A DNA stretch of 64,000 nucleotides from Albifimbria verrucaria (Eukaryota > Ascomycota > Sordariomycetes > Hypocreales > Stachybotryaceae). Of the stretch, positions 10,691-23,382 are shown piece after piece. A model generated the notes under the pieces. It saw only the letters and a program-made list of their open reading frames with translations, searched no databases and was not told the origin of the DNA. The position numbers and the translations under genes are program-made. Every line of letters starts with the position of its first letter. The first letter of the stretch is position 1. The stretch lies in the NCBI GenBank assembly GCA_020081605.1, contig JAHREC010000030.1:124001-188000 (forward strand), given 5' to 3'.

Positions 10691-12246
10691 ATGCCCGGTG
10701 TTCCATCTGGCCGTGGCTGCGAGGCTTGTCGCAAGCAAAAGAAGAAGGTTGTTCATCCGTCTCTGCTCATAGGGCCTCATAGTCATGCCGTTCCATTCCA
10801 TTCTCTGACCCTACATGCGCTTAGTGCGATCAAGCCAAACCCGCATGCAGCAGGTGTACGCGCCTCAGTATCGAGTGCGTGGGCGCTGGCGTCCGGCGGT
10901 TCCAGTTCAAGGAACACAAGATCGGAGCCCAGCAAGACTGGACCAACAATCCGGGCTTCGGGCAACTGGTCCAGGCCCGGGTCCGGGCGCCACCTGTTCT
11001 GGAGACCGACCGAACCTCGCATGCCTTTATGCAGATGTTCGTGGGAGAAGACCTCTGCTATGACATGAACCTCTACGGTCTGTTTCTTCACGACGTGCCA
11101 CGGCGCTTAGGCCACAACAAGGCGCTGGATGCTACTGCCTTGGCCACGTCCAAAGCCCACTCGGTTTATCGAGCAGGAGGAAGTCGAACCGATCCCCAGG
11201 CTCTCTCGGCCTTTATCAAGGCCATACATGCCTTGCGGATGTGTCTCAGCGATCCGGCCACGGCTGGGTCGCCAGATACCCTATGCTCCATCTATCTCAT
11301 AACTGTTTGCCAGGTATTTCGCCGTCTCCTTGAATATTTTCATGATGACCCTCCTAGCTTCACTACAACCTTTCACAAGAGGACTAGCACTCACCACGTG
11401 TACCTGTAGGGTTGGCTTGATCCCAATGGTGTCCAGCCCATGAAGCATGGTGAGGCCATGGCCTACATATTGCAGCAAGCAGCCAAGAAACGCTTTGAGG
11501 GGAATTTGAGCAACAGTTGGTGATTACAATGGTGATACCGGTGGTGAGTGCATTGACTTCTCAATCCAAAACTGTCAGAAGTTGTGATATTTCAGAGACA
11601 TGGTACGTTTCTGGTGCTGAGACTTGTGCAACAGTTCATAGACGCCATGATGAACCCAAACATCGTTCTTGGACCGTGGCTGAATGGGCTCGTGGATACC
11701 TATCTAAATAATAACCCCACTATCAAGATCAATCCATTGGAGTCTTGTAACATACGCAGCCTCATCAGAATTCCGGACGTTGTTCGAGACCCAGTTCGGC
11801 ACATGCCGTATGTCTGGTACGCCTACCACATATCACAGAAGGACGCCAAGCAAAAGCGAAAGGATCTGGCCGGTGTGGAAGCATGGTACCGAACCACCAT
11901 CGGAACCAAGGAAGCGGCCGTGGGTCTCAGGACATACGGCCTCACCCAAATGGAATGGGCCTCTGTGCTCTCAATTGCAACGCTCTTCGCCGGTCTGGCG
12001 GCCGCCGATGAACCCGACAACACCGAAGTCGCGGAGCAACTGGCATGGTGTCGCCGAGAAGTCCTCGACCTATCCAAGGCAGCGGCGATTCACCGGCCGC
12101 TTGGGGCCAGCTACATGACCCTGAACCTGGTCATAGCGTGGGCAACGTCGGAAGACCCAGAGGAGATGAATGAGATGTGGGAGACGATGCTGGACTACGC
12201 GGGGATGTTCCGCAGGACGACTGGCACCAGCGGCCTGGGTGGATGA
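10691..12246 (+). CDS. Zn(II)2Cys6 fungal transcription factor
   Basis: Four exons: 10691-10747, 10825-11313, 11410-11515 and 11579-12246, giving 439 residues with no frame break. The zinc cluster is split by the first intron: exon 1 encodes MPGVPSGRGCEACRKQKKK and exon 2 resumes at the third cysteine, giving C-X2-C-X6-C-X6-C-X2-C-X6-C. Exon 2 also carries SHAFMQMFVGEDLCYDMNLYG and HNKALDATALATSKAHS, and later exons carry HGEAMAYILQQA, FLVLRLVQQFIDAMMN and a long helical region, as in the Fungal_trans_2-like group. Donors GTTGTT and GTTGGT of introns 1 and 3 are weak; I accepted them because they are the only ones that keep the frame and join conserved text. It is a nuclear regulator with unknown targets; no biosynthetic cluster lies beside it. 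Confidence 0.8.
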
Positions 12247-12781
12247 GGAGCGTATTCGATACGGTGCGCGCCCACACGGCTGCGCGAATCGCGAATGGAG
12301 GTAACGATGTAATGGTGGAAATGGCCAAACCCGCGGAGGTGTGCGTTATTCTGTGAGGATCAGCTGGCCAAGACGATGCTCTGAGATGGTTTACATGTCA
12401 TGAATTACGACGAAAGAAGAAGGTCAGGAGAGCACCTGATGGCACTTGAGGGTAGGGGGCGCCAGCATGTTTTCTTTTGCTACGGATGTGTTCAAGCATG
12501 AATCAACAGGAGGGTGGTTCATGCTTGATCTAACTGACGATTCTATGACGGCGCATACACACAGCTGAGGAAATGTCTTAAGACAATATTAAAGCTACCA
12601 GGTTTACACGAATTGATATACCGCAACCGGTATGTTTTCCGTAAAACATGACGACTCCTCGAGGCCTTGTGCGTGTTAGTGCGGACAGTGATCGACGGGG
12701 CCCGCGCGGGGACAGATAGCTACCGTGACATCACGGCGAATGGCTGCCACGTCGCGAGATAAGGCATCTCCATTCAACAAG

Positions 12782-12817
<36 letters not shown>

Positions 12818-14380
12818 GCGTCTGTGAATTTCCTCCATACACTGTCGTCCGGAGGAGGGGCAGCAATTAACTCGGTGTGATGTTTTATGCGTCGTTAGCC
12901 GCGCGACGCAGGCAAGGAGCCGTTCCGCACCTCCACACCTTTAAGCTAGCTATGTGGTGAATGAGACATGGCTCAGAGGCAAATAGCCACGTTTGTAGGG
13001 TGCGCAATCTAGATGGGCAATGTGCAATTGTGAGCTGACGGACAATGTGCAAGCTGAAGGGAACTAGCTAAAGGAGCTATTCAATCCAAAGCCTTGTCCA
13101 GCCCCGAATCGTCGGAGCCGAGACCCGGTGAGCGGGCCCTGGTTGCCTAAATGGGTCGTAACAGACGAAAGCACATCCTTGGGCTGGTCTAGCCCCAGCC
13201 ATAAATTGCCCTGCAGGAAGACTATTCCTGTGCGCTTCGGATTGTGCTAGCGTTCCAAAGTACCCTGTCTGTCGGCCATGACGAATTTCCATCAAGCTTC
13301 TCTTTGTCCGTCGTGGAACAAGTTGAGACGGCGAGGCGAGACTGGACCCTGTTCGGATCCGTGCCATCATGATGCTGCATGAGAGCTTCGATCTGCTCCC
13401 TCCCCGCACGCAGCTCCGTCACACAGCAGATGCGCAAGGGCCTCAGCCTCTGTGGGTGTCGTCAATAAACACGTCCTCAGCATGCGCATTGTGCTAAATT
13501 GCGCCGCCCCCTCCAAGAGTGCAGATCGCGGTTGGTGTGGAGTTTGGCGGGCTGTGCCTTGTGGCTCTATAATCAACTGACTGCTCTGTTGTCGGCCGCC
13601 TCCACACCTCACCGGTTCGTGAATTCTTCGCTCGCCCTTCGCCCTCGTCGAGATTGTAGGGATCCCTCCCTTGGCACTTTGCTGACGCTTCAATTTGCGT
13701 CGGGGTCACGATCCAAGCAGGACCAGCCTGAGACCAATCCGCTCATATCCGGCCGTAAGAGCTAACCAGGTAACACCTCCTGCTAACCAAGGGTGCCCTC
13801 CCAGGACCCTTGGACGACGATTTAGGCGTTCGTGCAGCTGGACCAGCTCGCTGGAATGAGGATTTTTCGTCCTGCCGCGGCTTGGCGGCGAGCCTTCGCA
13901 TGGTCCATGCTGCCGGCGCCTCGTCCTCGTCTTCAGCCTCATCACGAACCTCGTTGCTGACACGTCGGACAGCGAGCCCGATTCACCGGTCCTCACCGTG
14001 AATCGCTGCAGCATTGCTATTGCCACACACACTCGCATAGCCTGCCTGGCCACCTGGAACCTTTGCCTAGGCTCCTTGATTTAGTGCCATTCGCTTCGTG
14101 GACTATACCCGCAAGGTCCAGCGAATCCCCTGCACCGGGATCCAGATCCCTGGATCTCCATCCCCAATTCCCAAAATCCACCCGGACGTCACCACCCGGA
14201 AATTTGGGAGAGGGGCCAAAGCCAAGCATTGGTCATCGTACGAAAGAGGGTTGAGCAACCTTAATAAATAGGGCTGGCTGGTCCGATTCTTCCCTTTGAA
14301 GGCCAGCCTTGTTGCTCTGTCTCTCTCTACACTTTCGTTCACAACCCCACAAATCGAGAGGATTCCTTAACCGGCCCAAC
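12247..14380. other. gene-empty stretch of 2.1 kb
   Basis: No supported gene. It contains a GT microsatellite (listed separately) and, near 13500-14380, the GC-rich leader and promoter of the carboxylesterase, with a TTAATAAATA element at about 14260-14269 that could serve as a TATA region 110 bp before the start. Confidence 0.45.
12783..12812. repeat. (TG)n microsatellite
   Basis: Fifteen TG units, followed by an imperfect CGTGTGCG tail. Confidence 0.95.
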
Positions 14381-16235
14381 ATGAAGGTTACCTCACAGTT
14401 GCTCTCCGGAGCTGTTGCTCTGCTTGGCGCCGCCGGCGTCAACGCCCTCCCCAGGTCGACCTCGGCTACGAGATCCACGAGGCCGTCCGCTTCAATGTAA
14501 GTCGATATTCGTTCCCGCGCGCCCCGTTAGCGCTCCCGCTCGCGCAAGAATGGCGACTGATCTTCCCGTCTTTCCCCACTCAGGAGACTAGCGGCCTCTA
14601 CTACTTCACCAACATCCGCTATGCTCAGGCTCCCATCGGTGACCTGCGCTTCAAGGCGCCCCTGGCCCCTACCGGCCGCAACCCCGACGTCCAGCGCGGC
14701 GCCGAGCCCCGTGTGTGCCCCCAGGGCACCCCAGCTGGGGCGTTGCCAGCAGCGAGTTTGGTGAGCGCTGGTACCGTGGCAACCTCGAGGGCTTCAACTA
14801 CACCCAGAGCCACGCGGCCGAGCTTCCCGTGCTCAAGGCTGTTTCTGACATCCTGCTCGCCACCCCTGGCCTTTCCGAGGACTGCCTGTTCCTCGACGTC
14901 GTCGTATCCAAGAAGGTCTTCGAGGGCGGCAAGAAGAAGAAGGTCCCCGTCTTCGTCTGGTATGACCGGCCTGTGTCCCTGCCATGAAAGGTTGATTTGC
15001 TAACATGAGTTGATGATAGGCTCCTGGTGGTGGCTACGTCTATGGCACCAAGGACAACTACGCCACTGCTGGCGACCCTACCGGTCTGATCGCCGCCAGC
15101 GTGCGTGACGGCTCTGACGGCTTCGTCTTTGTCTCCGTCAACTACCGTCTCGGTGCCTTTGGCTGGCTCGCCGGTCCCTCGCTCGAGGCTGCCGGTGGCA
15201 TTCCCAACGCTGGTCTGCACGACCAGAACCTGGCTCTTGACTGGGTCCAGAAGAACATTGGCCTTTTCGGCGGAGACGCCAAGCAGGTTACCGTCGGTGG
15301 TCGTAAGTCAAGCCCTTTCGTTCGATTGCTGTGAGAAATCGCCAGCTAACCGCAAGTGTAGTCTCGGCCGGTGGAGGCAGCATTCTGCACCACATCACCG
15401 CCAAGGGTGGCAAGAGGACTCCCGCTTTCAAGCGTGCCTTCCTCAACTCCCCGGCTACCTCCCCATCGTCACCTCTGCCGTCGCCCAGAACATCACCCAG
15501 ACCTTCCTGAGCTACCTGAACGTCAACACCATCGAGGAGGCTCGTCAGCTCCCCACCGAGAAGCTGATCCGCGCCAACGCCGACCACATCCTGTCCAGCA
15601 CCACCGACTACGTCTTCGGCCCCGCCGTCGACGGTGACTACGTCCCCGACCTGCCCGCCAAGCTGCTCCAGGCCGGTCGCTTCAACAAGAAGGTTGAGGT
15701 TCTGCTCAGCCACGAGACCTACGAGGGTGGCACCTACGTCGCCCCCTACGTCGTCACCGATGACGACTTCCAGGCCTACCTGCAGATCATCCAGCCCAGC
15801 ATGTCCGCCGCTGAGAAGCGCAAGGTGATCGAGCTGTACCCCGGCCCCGACGCTGCCCGTACCGTCTTCTTCACCGGCGACTACGTCTTCTCTTGCCAGA
15901 CCGACTACGTTGCTCGCGCCCTGAGCGACAAGGCGTACCTGTACGAGTACAACGTCACCCTGCCCTTCCACGGCAACGATCTGGCGTGGACCTTTGCCGG
16001 CGCCAACCCCGCGTCGTACGGCAACGCCCTCATCCAGCCCCAGGCTGGCTACCTGCAGGAGTACATCACCAACTTCATCAAGAAGGGTAACCCCAACGGC
16101 AAGGGCCTGCCCAAGTTCCCCATCTACGGCAAGAACGCGTCGAGCAACTTCGTGTCCAACACTGGAGTGACGACCGGCCGGGCCACGCACAACAACCCCA
16201 AGTGCCGATGGTTCCAGGAGAAGCTGTACTCTTAG
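14381..16235 (+). CDS. secreted type-B carboxylesterase/lipase, four frame breaks
   Basis: A signal peptide (MKVTSQLLSGAVALLGAAGVNAL) is followed by LGYEIHEAVRFN, YYFTNIRYAQAPIGDLRF, a CLFLDV block, PGGGYVYGTKDNYA (oxyanion loop), VNYRLGAFGWLAG, LHDQNLALDWVQKNIGLFGGD, the nucleophile elbow G-L-S-A-G, and FHGNDLAWTF, which holds the likely catalytic His. Exons are 14381-14496, 14584-14959, 15020-15302 and 15362-16235. One base is missing at each of four places: CCCC 14449-14452, the C run around 14717-14725, the exon 3 border at 15020, and TCCCCGG 15448-15454. With these restored the length is 550 residues, normal for this alpha/beta-hydrolase family. The enzyme should hydrolyse ester bonds outside the cell; the substrate is unknown. 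The elbow is split by the third intron, and Leu replaces the usual Glu before the Ser. Confidence 0.8.
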
Positions 16236-17380
16236 AGAGGAAGGCTGAGGATATATGGCAGGGTTTTGCGATGTTTGTACAAAGAGTCTAGATAAGGCAA
16301 GGTTCCATTTGTCAACGGTTCAGTACCAGCTGTGGTGGGTTTTAGCATTCTGGCTATTACGCGGGAGGCAACACTATATACTGTGGGCTGCAAGTCCTAG
16401 CTTATATCAATTTCCTTAATTTTTATTCCACACATACCAAGAGTGCCGTTAAAGCTTGTAGCAGTGATGATAACCACCTACCTTAGCTTAACTGTCTGAC
16501 AGCTGAGATGCCAATCTACCTGATAGCGTCGTGTTGTACATCGTCGTGGCCCACTATAAAATGTTCCAGACCCCGAATAGTGTCTTGCCCCAAGCTTGCA
16601 CGATGCTCCAATCAGGAGGTGCGAGGGCGAAGCTCACAAGCCGATTTGGGGATGTTGTTAACGCCACCAGCGAGCGAGCCGTTGCATCTTGGTCTGTGTG
16701 GCCCGAGGTTGGCATGGAGAGGGAGTGGAGAGCCGATTATTTCCCTCTCGGATGGATACCTCTGGGGTGGATGTGGGTGTGGAGAGAGAGCCATAGCTAG
16801 GTAGGTAGTGAGTGAGTGAGTGAATGTGCTGAGGGAAATATTGTTGCACAGACAGAGGCAGACTGACTTGACACCAGCCGTCGGTATAATTTTTTTCCCT
16901 TCCCTAGAGACGCATGCATCCGTCGCGTGCCTGAACCCACCATCAACTCCACAGCCCCAGGCTTGAACAAGCATAGAGCACCGTAGCAACGGACAGGTCA
17001 AGCGCATCCAAGTCCAACTTACGTCACTAGTCCAGTCTCGCACACACGAGCGTCAAATTAGACCAAAGAAAAACGAGGGGCAGTCGCTTGGAGCGAGGGG
17101 CAGCCTTTGCGGGGTCTCATCTCGTGGAGAAATTGGGAGTGAGGAGGAGGAGGAGGAGGTGGAGGTAGAGGAGAAACACCACCGAGGCCACCACGTCGTT
17201 TTCCTTCCTCTCTTCATTTTTTCTGGCGCATACTGTACTGTACGCAAGGGGCCTCGCTGAGTGCTCGCTCATATACACGGTGCATAGTCAGTGTTTGTTC
17301 GTTCAAGTCTGGTGACGAGACACCCTCATACATAAAGCCTAACCTCCACATAATCGCATCGTCGAGACCTGCCGCCCGCC
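16236..17380. other. intergenic and GAL1 promoter
   Basis: No gene supported. It holds the esterase 3' end, a GTAG/GTGA short repeat at 16798-16822, a purine-rich GGAGGAGGAGG tract near 17141-17168 and a TACTGTACTGTAC element at about 17231-17243 upstream of the galactokinase start. Confidence 0.45.
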
Positions 17381-19024
17381 ATGTCCGGCCCTGTCCCCGT
17401 CGCCAGCTCCCTCGCGGACATCTACCAGTCCACCGCCCTGCCCACGCAGGCCCCGCGCTGGAATGACCTGCTCGAGCGCTTCCAGAAGACCTACGGCCAC
17501 CCGGCCACCTTCATCGCCCGCTCCCCGGCCGCGTGAACATCATCGGCGAGCACATTGACTACTCGCTGTACTCGGTCCTCCCCATGGCCATCACCGCCGA
17601 TGCCATCCTCGCCGTTTCCTCTCCTGCCGACGCCAGCGCCAACACCGATGCCTCCTCCTTCCGTGTCCGCATCGCCAACCTCCAGGACGCAAAGTTCCCT
17701 GCCGCCGACTTCTCCGTGCCCTTTGACGGCGTGCCCGAGATCGACTCTACCCGCTTCGACTGGGTCAACTACTTCAAGAGCGGCCTGAGCGGCGCCCTCG
17801 AGCTGCTGCGCAAGAAGAAGGGTCCTGACTTCCGCCCCCGCGACATGGAGATTGTCATGGACGGCACCGTGCCCGTCGGCGGCGGCCTCAGCTCCAGTGC
17901 CGCCTTTGTCAGCGCCAGTGCGCTCGCTGTCATGGTCGCCAACGGTGAGGACGTTGTCGACAAGAAGGAGCTGACGGAGCTTGCCATCGTCAGCGAGCGA
18001 GCCGTTGGTGTCAACTCTGGAGGGTGAGCTACCTAGCATCTTTTCCTTCCAACCATCGCTTCTGTCCGAATGTTGTGCTAACTCTTCGATTAGTATGGAC
18101 CAATCTGCCTCAGTTCTCTCCGAACAGGGCGCCGCTCTCTTCGTCTCCTTCAGCCCCTCCCTCTCCGCCCGCCCCATCCAGTTCCCCTCTACCGACCCGG
18201 AACTGTGCTTCGTTGTTGCGCAGTCCTTCGTCACCTCCAACAAGCAGGTTACCGGCCCCATCCACTACAACCTGCGTGTTGTTGAGTGCAGCTTCGCCGC
18301 CGCCTACCTCAACGCTGTTCTCAACCCTCCGGGCACCCAGCTTCCTGCCGATGCCGGCCCGCTCGGCATCAGTCTGCACGGCTTCCACGATACCTACTTC
18401 CACCACGCGCAGCGCGACTCTGACTACTCAGCGTCCAAGAGCCTGTCGCCGGAGGAGGAGATCGAGAAGCTGCTGGCGCTGACCAAGGAGACTCTGACGC
18501 AGGAAGAGGGCTACACGCGCGAGGAGGTTGCCAAGGTGCTCAACGTGTCCGTGGCGGACCTCGAGGCTCGCTTCATGTCCAAGCTGCCTGTGCGCGCCGA
18601 GCGCTTCAAGCTGCGCCAGCGTGCCATCCACGTCTTCACCGAGGCGCTGCGTGTGCTTCGCTTCCTCGCCCTGCTCGAGCAGCAAGGGTCTTCCGCGAAC
18701 CTCAACGAGCAGCTGGGCGAGTTGATGAACGAAACTCAGACGTCGTGCCGCGATCTGTACGAGTGCAGCTGCCCGGAGATCGACCAGATCTGCTCCGTGG
18801 CCCGGGCCGCCGGCGCGTACGGCAGCCGACTGACCGGCGCCGGGTGGGGCGGCTGCAGCGTGCACCTCGTGCCGGTAACCAAGGTGGCCGCAGTCAAGGA
18901 GGCCCTTGAGCGCGAGTACTACTCCAAGATGGAGTTAACGGAGGAGCAGAAGGAGGAGGCCGTTGTCGTGAGCCGGCCGGCACGGGGCAGTGCCGTGTAC
19001 TTGGTCAAGGATGGTGTGAACTAA
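17381..19024 (+). CDS. GAL1: galactokinase
   Basis: Exons 17381-18023 and 18094-19024 with a 70-bp intron (donor GTGAGC). All three GHMP galactokinase signatures are present: GRVNIIGEHIDY near residue 50 (sugar contact), PVGGGLSSSAAFVSASAL near residue 165 (ATP loop), and GSRLTGAGWGGCSVHLV near residue 485. It phosphorylates alpha-D-galactose to galactose 1-phosphate in the cytosol, the first committed step of the Leloir pathway. One base is missing at CCCCGG 17523-17528, exactly between FIARSP and GRVNII; restoring it gives 524 residues, the usual fungal length. As given, translation would stop at a TGA (17534-17536) just after the break. No other GAL gene is adjacent, as is common in filamentous fungi. 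The Gal80-like oxidoreductase 10 kb upstream is probably unrelated to its control. Confidence 0.92.
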
Positions 19025-20680
19025 GCGGATGTCATCGTGGGTGTGGGATAGCTAGGTTTGATCTGTGTCCGATCCAATGCCAGGACGGCGCAGGAGCCGG
19101 TATTTCATAAAATGAAAAAATGTTGTTCTAAATCAAGGTTGCGAGTCATCATAGAACGAGATCTGGATGCGATGGTATTTACTTGTCTTCGTTGACAGGC
19201 ACTAGTAACAAAATGTCAATGATTGTACCAATATTCATTTCTTATAAAAGATGCCCTCACTACGACACGATACTTGGTGATGCCAACCAAAGGATTCATA
19301 AAAATACTATTGACAGCAACATCTTCATACATGTTATAGACACTCATCATGCCGAGACGTTTAGATGCCTATGTTGTCATGATTGGGATATAGGGTAAGT
19401 AGATAGCCAAAGCATTATGCACAAATATATGATTGACCCGATCAACATAGTCGGCACAATCCTAATAATGCAGCCATTCTCGTATCAACTAAGTAAATAA
19501 GCTGCATCCGAAGGCTCCGGGAAATTTGCATTGTTGACGTCTGGACAAACTTGCGCAGTCTAAGACAGAAAGAGGATGGACATCACAAGGCAAAGCAATA
19601 GCTCGATTTCTCAACGCCAACTAAGATGGTGTGCCACGAATCCGTCACACCGACTTTGTCCTGTCCCGGCCATAAGCAACAGTGACGTGGAGTTACCACT
19701 GCCGTGGACAATACGAGCTAGGACTATTGACGAGCCCTGAGTTCAGGCTGGAGGTGAGGGTCAGTCCTAGGAAATGCTGCAGCACGTTTCCGCGGCAGGA
19801 TATCCGATGGGAGGAGCGGCCCGCGCAGAGATTACGGAGAAGCAGGTAAATTACGGAGTCGACGGTAAAGCATAGATAGGCAGCAGCATATGATAATGGA
19901 CGAGAAACGTGCCTGAGTCGTAGGCGGTACAGGATTGTGTACATCCTGGTTGTTCGCCGTGGTCAAGGTTGGCGACGGACTGCATCCGTACCAGCAAAAA
20001 AGCTGGAAGTGCAAGCATCAGGACAGGTAGGGGCCGAAACTTTTCGCATGTGTCAGCCCTGGCAGTCATGGAAATTAATCACAGGCCGGCGCCAGCCACT
20101 GGGAGAGCGTAGCCTGGGAGAGCTGAGGGCTGCAGGGTCGCATCGCGTGCAGGGTGGGGAACCGGGCTAGACGGTTGCGATAAGGTGCGCAAGGTACTAA
20201 CGGTAAGGGTGTGTGTGTGTATGTGTGTCTGGGGCCCTCCTTTGATAAGCACCACAAGCGTATGTATTGCATTTTACAAATGCGAAACAGTGAGCAGCCC
20301 GGGAGGAGGGTAAGGCCTCGATTGGAATGAGGAATGCATCATTAGCCGGCAGCAGACGGGGGTGGGAGGCCAGGAACGGACAAGAGCGACTGCAGGTCGG
20401 TCGGGCGGATGGATTGATTTCTATTTCTGAGGACTGGCTGCAGAGAAGGATTGCGCGGAGCAGATGGGGAGCGAGTTTGTCTCGTGCCAGAATCGACGGC
20501 GGGCACGTACAGTACAGTCCACGATCGACATGGGATGGGAGGAGGAAGGGAGATTCCTGAACGACTTAATTGATGTGAGACGAAAGGTACTCCGTAGGCA
20601 CCTCCTCGTATTCAACTTAGTAGGTGGGTGTACCTAGGTAGGTAGTCGGTTGGTTGAAGCGCAATGGAAGAGAGCGCAGG

Positions 20681-20698
20681 TGAATGAATGAATGAATT
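20681..20698. repeat. (TGAA)n short tandem repeat
   Basis: Four and a half TGAA units. Confidence 0.8.
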
Positions 20699-21530
20699 GC
20701 GATTGTGTGCTCGATGGAGTCGGCATGGTACTACTGTATGGAGGAGCAACAGAGTGACATGTCGAGTTTGTTGGATGGACGGTTTGGGCAACACCAGCAG
20801 TGTTTTCTCCAAATTGGTACATCTGACGGAAGGCTTTGATTGATGGGCAACCCCACGATTGCAGAACAGGGCGAACAGGGTTGGTCGGTCAGAGTACTTG
20901 CAATGCGAGCCAAGGCGAGACCAAGCCAGCTGTAGAGGTACCTACAGTCCAGAGCACCGTCTACGCTTACACTTGCACATGCACAAATGGAGCATGGGGA
21001 CTCGGTACGTACCGGGGCTGCGTCGGATGTCTCCAAATCCATCTCCCCCATCACGAGATTCTTTCACCTAACATGGACGGACAGCAAGCAGCGTCAGCGT
21101 AGATTAAGACGAACACGGCCAGAAGGGCAATTGCAGGTACACCGCGTCCCACCGCTTCTTGCGCCACGACCCAATGTGGCTTTTGGATTTTTATTTTCCA
21201 GTTGGCTGGTTATTGAATTGACATCATTATCATGAAGTACATGACATTGGTGAGGTGATATTGTAATGACAAGGCATGTTGCAAGGCAAAAGCATGTGCA
21301 ACTTCAGAGTACCGTAATCTTTCCACCAGGTCTCAGCTTTCACGTTGTCGCACACCGCCGACGGCCTGGGTTTTTCCCACCAAAGAGACGATTGGGCCAA
21401 GACATACATTCGACAAGACGATGTCAGCCAGGTAGGGGCGCAAGAGTTCGATGCCATGGTCATGCTGCTTCGCTAGCAAGAACAAAGCAAAAGAATCAGG
21501 TACCCGAGGCGGCTGCCATGTAAGGTACAC

Positions 21531-21583
21531 ACTGCACCGCACTGCACCGCACCGCACCGCACCACACTGCGCTGCGCTGCACT
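21531..21583. repeat. ACTGC/ACCGC short tandem repeat
   Basis: Ten or so five-base units drifting between ACTGC, ACCGC, ACCAC and GCTGC; intergenic. Confidence 0.8.
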
Positions 21584-22234
21584 GACCTGGGACCTGAGGT
21601 GTGATGTAGGGAACTTTTGCCCTGCCTTATCTATGCCCACTGCCCCTTCTGGACGTTCTGGGGTGGAATGGGGGTTTGGGTGGACTTGGAACCCCAAGTC
21701 CTGCAAGTACATGTACCTTGGGGTTTTATTGGAGGTGCCTGGCTGGTCTAATTTTGGAGAGATAGAGAGGAGAGACAACGCCAGCCAGCGTTTGGCAATG
21801 GCAAAGATCGCCCAATCCACGTTGCCAAGCCAGGCAAGCCCTCCGCGATGCTCAATTCAGCCACCACGCTGCCTTTGCTGGCACGACGGTACGAGGACAA
21901 AAAGTATTTGAGTTTTCTGGAAGAGCAGGTGTTGCGGACGCCGACGCCATTGGATGACGGGACCTGGGACCTTTCGCGTGGCTGAGACGCAGTACCCTTA
22001 TGAACGTGCTCAGCTCTTGCAGCGTGCGTTTGGGGTCCGAAATAATGCTGACTGCAGCCGTTCTGGAAAAGAACCAAGAAGGCGGAGGACACGGCAGCGT
22101 ATCGAGGCGAAGTTGCGGAGAAGCGACTATTGGCGCGGCAGCACCCGATTAGGAGCTTGGAAGTATACGTACGGTCGGTAGGTTGGTGATGATGATATGC
22201 AGCCAGCAGTGACGGCAGCATAGCAAGTACAGAA

Positions 22235-22259
22235 GCAGCAGCAGCAGCAGCAGCAGCAG
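22235..22259. repeat. (GCA)n trinucleotide repeat
   Basis: Eight GCA units, continued imperfectly by GTGGCAGTAGCAG; not in a supported coding region. Confidence 0.9.
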
Positions 22260-23382
22260 TGGCAGTAGCAGGTTGAGTGAGCCTGGCAGACACGTAATCA
22301 GTTTGCTCTCCGTTGACCATTGTATTGGGATTTTCCCTTCTTCTTCTTCACTTGTCTCTTTACTCCTTATAAGAGGCAAAGTGTAATGAAACCAGAATTT
22401 CAAAAAAAAAAAAAAACCAAAAAAACCACAAGTTATGTTTCAGGCTCCCAATTCGCATTACATCAAACATGGTGATGGTCCTTTGTCTAATAAGGAGAGG
22501 GCGAGATCGCCAAAAGGAATGTGCCCATATATGCTTATCTGATAGCCGTTGCGCTGTGTCTTCCCCATGGCTCTGGCTCCAACACCCCACACCACGCTAG
22601 AAGACGCCGCTGCTGCAAGTACCGGTACCTGCTATCTACGCCTGGCCAGGTTCCTCCCACGCCAACACCATGGCATCCAGCGTCAAAGTGCCGACCTTTG
22701 CCTGTTCTCCTCTATCTTTCGTCCCTTTCTCTTCTCTTCTTTTCTCCCTCCCCCTTCTCGCCCTCTTCCTTTCTTTCTCACTCGCGGCCTCGCCATTGCC
22801 TGCTTGCAGCGACCTCCCTCGGGCACGCGGTGACGTTGTGGCAGTGTGGTGAGTCAAAACCACCCAACGTCCAAGCCACTGGCCCCCGGCGTGTTATACA
22901 TTGGACCTTGTCATCTCACCTCCTGTGCTATCGCTGCCAAGGAGCGGGTGTATTTTGGCCACCGACAACCAACGCGCACTCCGAAACCTCGACCTCTGGT
23001 TGCTTCTCTTCTTCTTCTTCTCGCCATTCGGCACTTGACCTGGTCCCTGCCCTTCCTCGCCTTGCTTCCCCGTGGCTCAACCTCAAATACCGTCATAAGT
23101 GCTTGGCCTCTCCCATTTCCCCACGGCTAGCCTGGCTACTATCATTCCGCCCTGTATCAGCCTCGGCGACGCTTGTCTGTCACATCCCTTTCCCGGCTCC
23201 GATACCTCCTTCGCCGCCACGGCCGCGGCCGTCTAAATTCCTGCCTTCTCTTCATTGGTCTCCACGAGCCTGTCTCACCATCTCCCGTCCGCCGGCTCCC
23301 CTAGTCAACCTACTTGCGACTAGAGGCCAAGCGTCTTGATCGCCCGGCGACTTTGGCCTCTCTAGACTCTTCCTTTGCCATC

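Larger units (their letters stand above)
19025..23382. other. gene-empty stretch of 4.4 kb
   Basis: No supported protein gene. It contains several simple repeats listed separately, a palindrome TACCTAGGTA (20631-20640), GGTACGTACC (about 21004-21013), and from about 22600 on a strongly pyrimidine-rich leader (for example 22700-22790) typical of fungal promoters and 5' UTRs. The long open frame over 22521-23339 is low-complexity Ser/Pro/Leu from this leader and I do not count it as a gene. Confidence 0.45.

Noticed and set aside
12783..12812. Possible Z-DNA or regulatory role of the TG run
   Set aside because: Simple microsatellite; nothing beside it suggests function.
15288..16190. 300-codon open frame antisense to the esterase
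   Set aside because: It is Val/Gly/Leu/Glu-rich, as expected opposite a GC-biased gene; the esterase motifs on the plus strand explain the region.
17491..18261. 256-codon open frame antisense to GAL1
   Set aside because: Shadow of the galactokinase exons; no domain.
22521..23339. 272-codon open frame before the first C2H2 gene
   Set aside because: Low-complexity Ser/Pro/Leu text from a CT-rich leader; several frames are open at once and no family fits.
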